From Lawsonibacter sp. (GTDB taxonomy: Bacteria; Bacillota; Clostridia; Oscillospirales; Oscillospiraceae): DNA of 26,176 nucleotides. Made by a program: the position numbers and the translations under genes. The notes under the pieces were generated by a model. That model was not told the origin of the DNA. It was given only the letters and a program-made list of their open reading frames with translations, and ran no database searches. Within the stretch, counting starts at the first letter, position 1; every line of letters begins with the position of its first letter. The DNA lies in assembly GCA_020025455.1 (NCBI GenBank), contig JAHHSC010000007.1, positions 1 through 26,176 of the forward strand, in the 5' to 3' direction. Of this stretch, positions 21,037 to 26,176 are shown piece by piece.

Positions 21037-22316
21037 TGGCATTGGTACTGATTGTATTCCTGGTTCTCCTGTTTACTGGTCTGCCGCTGTTTGTCAACCT
21101 GGGTCTCTCATCCTTTCTGTATCTGTTTATATCTGGTGAGTCCCCTGTCGTCGCTGCACGAAATATCACCCAGGCTGCCAATTCCTTTACCATGATCGCC
21201 GCTCCCTTCTTTATTCTCATGGGCAACCTGATGAATACCGGCGGCGTCACCAAAAAAATGTTCCGGTTCGCCAATGTCCTGGTGGGCACAGTCCCAGGTG
21301 GAATGGGCCATGCCAATATCCTCAGTTCAGCTCTCTTTGCCGGCATGAGCGGCACAGCTGTGGCCGACGCCGGCGGTCTGGGCAACATCGAGATCCAGGC
21401 TATGCGTGATGTGGGCTATGACGATGATTTCTCCTGTGCTGTCACCGCTGCCTCCTCTGTTCTGGGTCCCATCATTCCCCCCTCTCTCCCCATGGTGATC
21501 CTCTGTGTCACCGTGGGTGCCTCGGTGGGCCGTTGCTTCGTAGGCGGCTTGGTTCCCGGCATCTTGATGGGGCTAGCTCTGTGCTGTATGGTGGCATTCT
21601 ACGCCAAAAAGAGAAATTATCCCCGCAATGAGCGCCCCACCCTGCGTATCATCTGGCAGGCTTTTAAAGATGCTTTCTTCGCCCTCCTGGCTCCTGTCAT
21701 CCTCTTTGCGGCCATCTACGGCGGCGTTATCACCACCACCGAGGCCGCCATTGTGGCTGCGCTGTATTCCCTGATAATCGGCCTGTTCGCCTATAAGGAT
21801 CTAAAACTGAAAGATCTGCCTAAGATCTTTCTGTCCACCTGTGAAACCACCGGCGTGGTGCTGTCCATCGTCATGACGGCCAGTATCTTTGGCCACATTT
21901 TGACCATCGCCCAGGTTCCACAGAAGATCACACTTCTGCTTACCGGAATTCAAAATAAGGTGCTCTTCCTTATCCTCATCAACGTATTCCTGCTCTTCGT
22001 GGGCTGCTTTATGGAGGGCACCGCAGCCATTTTGATCCTCAGTCCCATTCTGATCCCCGCTATGCAAGCCATGGGTGTATCTGAAACTCAGGCCTGTCTC
22101 ATCATGATTCTGAATTTGATGATCGGCGTGGTCACACCTCCTGTGGGCGTGGTACTCTATGTCACCTCGAATGTGTCAAAGGTGTCGGCGAACCGAGTTA
22201 TCCGGGCAACGATGCCATTTTTAATTCCGCTGTTCATCGTACTGCTTATCGTAACCTTTGTCCCACCCGTTACCAATTTCCTGCCCGACCTGCTTTTCGG
22301 TGCTTCAACGCCGTAA
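21036..22316 (+). CDS. dctM: TRAP transporter large membrane subunit (DctM family)
   Basis: The main translocation subunit of the TRAP system. The 426-residue product is a polytopic membrane protein of normal DctM length, with the signature phrases LPLFVNLGLSSFLYL, the repeat-1 hairpin region GMSGTAVADAGGLGNIEIQAM, SSVLGPIIPPSLPMVI (about 142-157), and in repeat 2 MEGTAAILILSPILIPAM and GVVTPPVGVVLYVTSNV. These SGTA and TPPVG stretches hold the sodium and substrate sites in known structures. ATG 21036 overlaps the dctQ stop by one base. Gene order in the operon is Q-M-P, with the binding protein last. Confidence 0.95.
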   Translation: MALVLIVFLVLLFTGLPLFVNLGLSSFLYLFISGESPVVAARNITQAANSFTMIAAPFFILMGNLMNTGGVTKKMFRFANVLVGTVPGGMGHANILSSALFAGMSGTAVADAGGLGNIEIQAMRDVGYDDDFSCAVTAASSVLGPIIPPSLPMVILCVTVGASVGRCFVGGLVPGILMGLALCCMVAFYAKKRNYPRNERPTLRIIWQAFKDAFFALLAPVILFAAIYGGVITTTEAAIVAALYSLIIGLFAYKDLKLKDLPKIFLSTCETTGVVLSIVMTASIFGHILTIAQVPQKITLLLTGIQNKVLFLILINVFLLFVGCFMEGTAAILILSPILIPAMQAMGVSETQACLIMILNLMIGVVTPPVGVVLYVTSNVSKVSANRVIRATMPFLIPLFIVLLIVTFVPPVTNFLPDLLFGASTP

Positions 22317-22338
22317 ACAGCGGCCCTTATTTCTGTCA

Positions 22339-22374
22339 GAATCGGCAGCTGCCGATTCCAAATACAATCGTATT
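22339..22374 (+). promoter_or_regulatory. Two stem-loops in the dctM-dctP intergenic leader
   Basis: A perfect 20-base palindrome, GAATCGGCAGCTGCCGATTC (22339-22358), is followed by AATAC-aatc-GTATT (22361-22374), which ends at the GGAGG of dctP. They may set a processing or protection boundary for dctP mRNA. No T-run follows the first, so it is not a standard terminator. Confidence 0.55.
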
Positions 22375-22386
22375 GGAGGAAGAAAC

Positions 22387-23406
22387 ATGAAAAAACTGTT
22401 GGCTATGGCCCTTGCTGTATGCATGACGCTCTCTCTTGCTGCCTGTGGTAAAAAGGAAGAATCTAAGGGTTCTTCTGGCACCAATCCCAGCGCTTCTACT
22501 TCAAAAGACGAGAAAAATGATGGCAAAAAGGTGGAGCTCAAGTGGGGCTCCGTGCACCCTGAGACCCAGGTTGTCACCCAGATGATGATGCGCGCCATTG
22601 AGGAGATCAACGCCAATGCTGAGGGCATCCATATTACCGGCTATCCCAACGGTGCTTTGGGCGGCTCTGCTGACCTTGTCGAGGGCGTTCAGGAGGGGCT
22701 GGTGGATATCATTACTGAGGGCCCTGCTCAGTTCGCTTCTTGGATTCCCAAGGCTGCCCAGGTGGAAGCCCCCTATCTGTGGCAGAGTGTGGAGCATATG
22801 CAGAAGGCACTCAACGGCGGCTACAAGGATACCCTGAACCAGCTGTTTGATGAGATTGATGTCCGAATCCTGGGCACATTCTACTATGGCACCAGACAGC
22901 TGACCACCAACAAGCCCGTTCACACCCTGGCCGACCTGAATGGCATGAAGATCCGTGTTCCTCAGAGCGATCTTTACATCAAGATGGTAGACGCCTGGGG
23001 TGCCTCCGCCAATCCCATGAACATCAATGACCTCTACATGGCCCTGTCCACCGGCAACGTAGACGGGCAGGAGAACCCCCTGACCACCTTCGAAAGCTAC
23101 AAGTTCTACGAGGTCGTTAAGAACGTTATCCTTACCGACCACATCATCTGCCCCAACATGATCTTCATCAACGGTGATGTGTGGAACAATATGTCTGAGC
23201 ACGATCAGAAGGTCGTCCAGGAAGCCATCGATAAGGCCGTTCAGTGGCAGGATGAGCAGATCCTCGCCGCCGAGCAGACTCTGGCCAAGGATCTGGAGCA
23301 GTACGGTGTAGAGATTATCACTCCCGATGACACCATCCGTGAGGCCACCATCCCTGCCATCCAGCCTTCCATTGAGGATTGGGACTACATCCAGTCTCTG
23401 GCTTAA
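22387..23406 (+). CDS. dctP: TRAP transporter substrate-binding lipoprotein (DctP family)
   Basis: The extracellular binding protein of the TRAP system, 339 residues. It has a lipoprotein signal peptide, MKKLLAMALAVCMTLSLAAC, with lipobox Cys20, then a Ser/Thr/Lys-rich tether to about residue 45. The family core has LNGMKIRVPQSDLYIKMVDAWGASANPM; Arg189 is the conserved arginine that grips the ligand carboxylate in most DctP proteins. A region with NVDGQENP (about 222-229) follows. So the ligand probably bears a carboxyl group. ATG 22387 follows TTGGAGGAAG. It is flanked by stem-loops on both sides, which fits a message kept more abundant than dctQ/dctM. Processing needs Lgt and LspA. Confidence 0.94.
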   Translation: MKKLLAMALAVCMTLSLAACGKKEESKGSSGTNPSASTSKDEKNDGKKVELKWGSVHPETQVVTQMMMRAIEEINANAEGIHITGYPNGALGGSADLVEGVQEGLVDIITEGPAQFASWIPKAAQVEAPYLWQSVEHMQKALNGGYKDTLNQLFDEIDVRILGTFYYGTRQLTTNKPVHTLADLNGMKIRVPQSDLYIKMVDAWGASANPMNINDLYMALSTGNVDGQENPLTTFESYKFYEVVKNVILTDHIICPNMIFINGDVWNNMSEHDQKVVQEAIDKAVQWQDEQILAAEQTLAKDLEQYGVEIITPDDTIREATIPAIQPSIEDWDYIQSLA

Positions 23407-23443
23407 CTTGATTGCAGCTTCATCCCGTCGTGTCACTGTTATA

Positions 23444-23471
23444 CCTGCCGAGTACAGCTGTACTCGGCAGG
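23444..23471 (+). promoter_or_regulatory. Perfect 28-base palindrome after dctP (stem-loop)
   Basis: The 28 bases are fully self-complementary: left arm CCTGCCGAGTAC, four-base centre AGCT, right arm GTACTCGGCAGG. It lies 37 bases past the dctP stop and 77 bases before the kinase start. The following bases (TGTCCTATTT) have only a weak T-run, so it looks more like an mRNA 3'-end stabiliser or partial terminator than a full stop. Confidence 0.65.
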
Positions 23472-23548
23472 TGTCCTATTTGGACGTTCTTTTCTGACCC
23501 TTACGTTTCCACCGCCGCTGCGGCAGATATTTAAACAGGAGGTTTATT

Positions 23549-25168
23549 ATGACCACTGACTCTATCAATGGGCGCGGTAACACCGCTCTGAATCTCAGCC
23601 AGACTACTCTGGGCATTGAGCTTGGCTCCACCCGCATCAAGGCCGTTTTACTGGATCGAAACCACCTCCCCCTGGCCAGCGGAAGTTTCCAGTGGGAAAA
23701 CAAGCTTGTCAATGGTCTGTGGACCTATTCCATGGCAGCCGTACGCACCGGCATCCAGTCCTGCTTTGCCGATCTGGCGGCAGCGGTGCAGCGGAAATTT
23801 TCCATTCCTCTGACCACCACAGGAGCCATCGGCATATCCGGCATGATGCACGGCTATCTCCCCTTTGACAGGGAGGGCAGACAGCTGGCGGAATTTCGCA
23901 CTTGGCGCAACACCATGACCGGCCCCGCCGCACAGGAGCTGACCCAGCGCTTCTCCTTCAACATTCCCCAGCGCTGGTCGATTGCTCACCTCTACCAGGC
24001 CATCCTTAATGGAGAGAGCCATGTCAAAGAGCTGAATTATCTGACCACCCTGGCCGGATACATCCACTGGCAGCTGACCGGACAGCGGGTCCTGGGTATT
24101 GGGGAGGCCTCCGGTATGTTTCCCATCGACAGCACCACACTGGACTACGATGCCGCCATGGTGCGCACCTTTGACCGGCTGATTGCCCCTCTTGGCTTGC
24201 CCTGGAAGCTGCGGGATGTCCTCCCACAGGTGCTGCCTGCCGGGCAATTTGCCGGTACTCTCACCCCCCAGGGTGCTCTGTTGCTGGACCCCACCGGCAC
24301 GCTCTGCTCCGGCATCCCCTGTGTTCCCCCCGAGGGTGACGCAGGTACAGGTATGGTGGCCACAAACTCTGTTCGGATATGCACTGGAAATGTATCCGCC
24401 GGTACCTCTGACTTTGCCATGATCGTGGCCGACCGCCCCGTGGGTCTCCATCGGGAAATCGACATGGTTACCACCCCCGCCGGACAGCCCGTGGCCATGG
24501 TACACTGCAACAACTGTACCTCTGACATCAACGACTGGGCGGCTCTGCTGGCCGAATTTGCTCAGGCCATCGGTGCTCCCCAGAATCCGGACGCCCTCTT
24601 CACGCTGCTGTTCCAAAAGGCCCTGGAGGGGGACCCCGACTGCGGCGGCCTGCTGAGCTATAACTATATTTCCGGTGAGCAGATCACCAATCTGGATACC
24701 GGACGCCCGGTCTTTTTGCGCAGCCCAAACAGCCGGTTTACTCTGGCCAACTTTATGCGCGCTCACCTGCTATCCGCCCTGGCTACGCTGAAGCTGGGCC
24801 TGGACATTCTTTTGCAGGAGGAGCATCTGAGCGTCACTAAGCTGTATGGCCATGGCGGATTTTTCAAAACCCCTCAGGTGGGACAGCGTATTTTATCTGC
24901 CGCCACCGGCACCGAGGTCTCTGTTATGAAAACCGCCGGCGAGGGCGGCCCCTACGGTATGGCTCTCCTGTGTGCCTTTGCCCTGTGGAAAAAGCCGGGA
25001 GAAACCCTGGAAGATTACCTGGATCAGCAGGTCTTTGCCCAGGCCAAGTCTGTCTCTGTGCGGGCCAGCCAGGAGGAAATCGAGGGATTTTGTCAATTCC
25101 TGTCACGCTATCGGGCCGCTTTCTCCGTAGAACGGGCAGCGGCAGAGACCATCAAGGAGGAAATCTGA
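23549..25168 (+). CDS. FGGY-family carbohydrate kinase
   Basis: A 539-residue sugar kinase of the FGGY/actin-like ATPase fold. It shows the phosphate-1 motif LGIELGSTRIKAVLLD (21-36), ISGMMHGYLPFD, RTWRN, and the GDAGTG segment (PPEGDAGTGMVATNS) holding the probable catalytic Asp. The C-terminal GHGGFFKTPQVGQRILSAATGTEV and GEGGPYGMALLCAFA blocks are the adenosine-binding part. This subgroup, next to araD in many clostridia, is often called ribulokinase-like. L-ribulose or L-xylulose-like ketoses are plausible substrates, but not provable. ATG 23549 follows AACAGGAGG. The next gene begins one base after its stop. Confidence 0.88.
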   Translation: MTTDSINGRGNTALNLSQTTLGIELGSTRIKAVLLDRNHLPLASGSFQWENKLVNGLWTYSMAAVRTGIQSCFADLAAAVQRKFSIPLTTTGAIGISGMMHGYLPFDREGRQLAEFRTWRNTMTGPAAQELTQRFSFNIPQRWSIAHLYQAILNGESHVKELNYLTTLAGYIHWQLTGQRVLGIGEASGMFPIDSTTLDYDAAMVRTFDRLIAPLGLPWKLRDVLPQVLPAGQFAGTLTPQGALLLDPTGTLCSGIPCVPPEGDAGTGMVATNSVRICTGNVSAGTSDFAMIVADRPVGLHREIDMVTTPAGQPVAMVHCNNCTSDINDWAALLAEFAQAIGAPQNPDALFTLLFQKALEGDPDCGGLLSYNYISGEQITNLDTGRPVFLRSPNSRFTLANFMRAHLLSALATLKLGLDILLQEEHLSVTKLYGHGGFFKTPQVGQRILSAATGTEVSVMKTAGEGGPYGMALLCAFALWKKPGETLEDYLDQQVFAQAKSVSVRASQEEIEGFCQFLSRYRAAFSVERAAAETIKEEI

Positions 25169-25169
25169 T

Positions 25170-25859
25170 ATGCTTGAATTACTCAAGGCCCAGGTTCTGA
25201 AGGCCAATCAGCAGCTTCAGGCCCATGGACTCATCACCTTTACCTGGGGTAACGCCTCCGGTATTGACCGCAACAGCGGGCTTGTAGCCATCAAGCCATC
25301 CGGTGTTCCCTATGAGGGCATGACGGAAGATGATATTGTCATTGTGGATCTGGACGGACGGGTTGCAGAGGGCAAATGGAAGCCATCCAGTGACACCCCC
25401 ACCCATCTGGAGCTCTACAAGGCATTTCCACAGTGCGGCGGCGTTGTCCACACCCATTCCAAATGGGCCACCACCTTTGCCCAGGCCGGGCGGGACATCC
25501 CCGCCATGGGTACCACCCAGGGGGACTACTTCTATGGTGCCATTCCCTGTACTCGGCCCATGACGACGGCGGAGATCAGTGGGGAATATGAGAAGGAGAC
25601 CGGAAAGGTCATTGTTGAGACCTTCCGTGGGAAGGATCCCGCTGCCATCCCAGGTGTTTTGGTGTTCAGCCACGGCCCCTTCACCTGGGGCAAGGATGCG
25701 CTAGAGGCAGTTCATAATGCGGTGGTCATGGAGGAGGTCGCTTTTATGGACTGGCACGCCATGATGCTGGAGCCCCAACTGGCCACCATGCAGCAGGCTC
25801 TGCTGGATAAGCACTATCTCAGGAAGCATGGCTCCAACGCCTACTACGGCCAGGGCTAA
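25170..25859 (+). CDS. araD: L-ribulose-5-phosphate 4-epimerase (AraD/SgbE family)
   Basis: The enzyme interconverts L-ribulose-5-phosphate and D-xylulose-5-phosphate, feeding the pentose phosphate pathway. The 229-residue product keeps the phosphate-binding WGNASG, KPSGV (42-46) and SSDTPTHL (73-80), the zinc ligands His94, His96 (VHTHS) and His168 (FSHGP), and the catalytic pair Asp119 (GDYFYG) and a Tyr in NAYYGQ near the C-terminus (225/226). These match E. coli AraD Asp120 and Tyr229, which separates true epimerases from fuculose aldolases. ATG 25170 sits one base after the kinase stop, with AAGGAGG upstream. It closes the operon and is followed by a terminator. Confidence 0.93.
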   Translation: MLELLKAQVLKANQQLQAHGLITFTWGNASGIDRNSGLVAIKPSGVPYEGMTEDDIVIVDLDGRVAEGKWKPSSDTPTHLELYKAFPQCGGVVHTHSKWATTFAQAGRDIPAMGTTQGDYFYGAIPCTRPMTTAEISGEYEKETGKVIVETFRGKDPAAIPGVLVFSHGPFTWGKDALEAVHNAVVMEEVAFMDWHAMMLEPQLATMQQALLDKHYLRKHGSNAYYGQG

Positions 25860-25926
25860 CCATCCGCCTATCTCATCTCCTGGGCGGCTCCGAGCCAAAG
25901 GGGAGATTCCACAACATTAAAACACA

Positions 25927-25972
25927 CCCCATTGCGGCCCCATCCAGAGCTGCCGCAATGGGGTATTCTTTT
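25927..25972 (+). terminator. Terminator of the aldolase/TRAP/kinase/epimerase operon
   Basis: A perfect 12-bp stem CCCCATTGCGGC / GCCGCAATGGGG with a 13-base loop is followed by TATTCTTTT. It lies 68 bases past the araD stop. Confidence 0.9.
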
Positions 25973-25984
25973 GGTGCAAAAGGG

Positions 25985-26119
25985 TTACAGGGGCTTCTTT
26001 TTTCTTCTCAATCGATGATTGCGCGGCACATATAGGCATCCGTCTCCAACAATGCCCTTGGAGGCAATCCGGGCCGCTGCGGTGGTCCAGACGGGCTTTA
26101 CTGCGCTTGTACCGGGCAC
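25985..26119 (-). CDS. Possible small protein of unknown function (low confidence)
   Basis: A 44-codon frame from GTG at 26119, with GGAGG nine bases upstream (26129-26133). The product is MPGTSAVKPVWTTAAARI.. and ends in a basic tail RLRRKKKPL. I recognise no family. It would follow, by 26 bases, a minus-strand frame that ends at 26146 and enters from outside the window. The ribosome site is its main support; an overlapping longer frame (25917-26171) lacks one. It could be a decayed gene or chance. Confidence 0.25.
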   Translation of the reverse strand: MPGTSAVKPVWTTAAARIASKGIVGDGCLYVPRNHRLRRKKKPL

Positions 26120-26176
26120 CCTTTCGGTCCTCCTTTTTTGCGGATTTAGGCGGTCTGACCCAGCTCCTCACGGGCC

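Larger units (their letters stand above)
25860..26176. other. Right-edge region, mostly non-coding
   Basis: Beyond the terminator at 25927-25972, this 317-base stretch contains no gene I can name. A small minus-strand frame with a good ribosome site is listed separately. The stop codon of another minus-strand frame entering from the right edge is at 26146-26148, ending AREELGQTA; ten residues are too few to identify it. An imperfect repeat CTTTT-ggtg-CAAAAG lies near 25968-25982. Confidence 0.4.

Noticed and set aside
22363..22368. TACAAT hexamer as a -10 for a separate dctP promoter
   Set aside because: No -35 at workable distance (AATCGG) and it lies inside a hairpin loop; mRNA structure explains the region better.
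25917..26171. An 84-codon minus-strand frame at the right edge
   Set aside because: It runs through the operon terminator, has no ribosome site, and overlaps a shorter frame with a good one.
1..26176. CRISPR arrays, tRNA/rRNA genes, prophage or defence systems
   Set aside because: No regularly spaced repeats, no tRNA-like or rRNA sequence, and no phage or defence proteins were recognised.

Overview
This window looks like chromosomal DNA of a GC-rich, spore-forming clostridium. The family is probably Oscillospiraceae, of the Flavonifractor/Intestinimonas/Lawsonibacter type. The family call is an inference from gene content and base composition, because no rRNA or species marker is present. 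Evidence for a Gram-positive spore former includes strong AGGAGG ribosome binding sites, frequent GTG/TTG starts, a GPR spore protease, a SpoIIQ-like LytM protein with a sigma-F-like promoter, a DnaD/DnaI-type helicase-loading pair, and an Rrf2 (IscR-like) repressor behind iscS-iscU.

Layout. (1) 1-5641, minus strand: zapA, a strong terminator-like hairpin, a U32-family protein (RlhA-like), dut, maf, mreC, mreD and the start of a class B PBP (PBP2). This is an envelope/elongation cluster, and mreB is not between maf and mreC. (2) 5912-7873, plus: a DnaD-domain protein and a DnaC/DnaI AAA+ loader. (3) 8024-9395, plus: lspA and an RluD-family pseudouridine synthase, closed by a perfect bidirectional terminator. 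(4) 9434-11192, minus: a CBS-pair protein and an M16 zinc protease. (5) 11400-12140, plus: spoIIQ-like. (6) 12219-13468, minus: YihY/BrkB membrane protein and rpsT (S20, TTG start). (7) 13676-15745, plus: gpr, a small conserved-looking unknown and tatD. (8) 15919-18083, plus: iscS-iscU-iscR, with two 25-bp operator-like repeats on the promoter. (9) 18345-25859: a divergent LacI-type regulator and a catabolic operon made of HpcH/HpaI aldolase, TRAP transporter (Q, M, P), FGGY kinase and AraD-type epimerase, ending in a terminator.

Regions 1-8 are housekeeping or sporulation genes in compact clusters. Region 9 is accessory: it has a more AT-rich intergenic region, its own regulator, and poorly coding flanks, one of which may hold a recombinase remnant. 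Its genes suggest TRAP uptake of a carboxylated sugar-like compound, phosphorylation, epimerisation to D-xylulose-5-phosphate and a retro-aldol branch. Several steps needed to join these enzymes are missing from the window, so the substrate is unknown. The features most worth a second look are this orphan-substrate operon, the stem-loops around its dctP gene, the paired IscR-like operators, the terminator directly in front of the U32/mre genes, and the sigma-F-like promoter of spoIIQ. I found no CRISPR array, tRNA, rRNA, phage genes or defence system.
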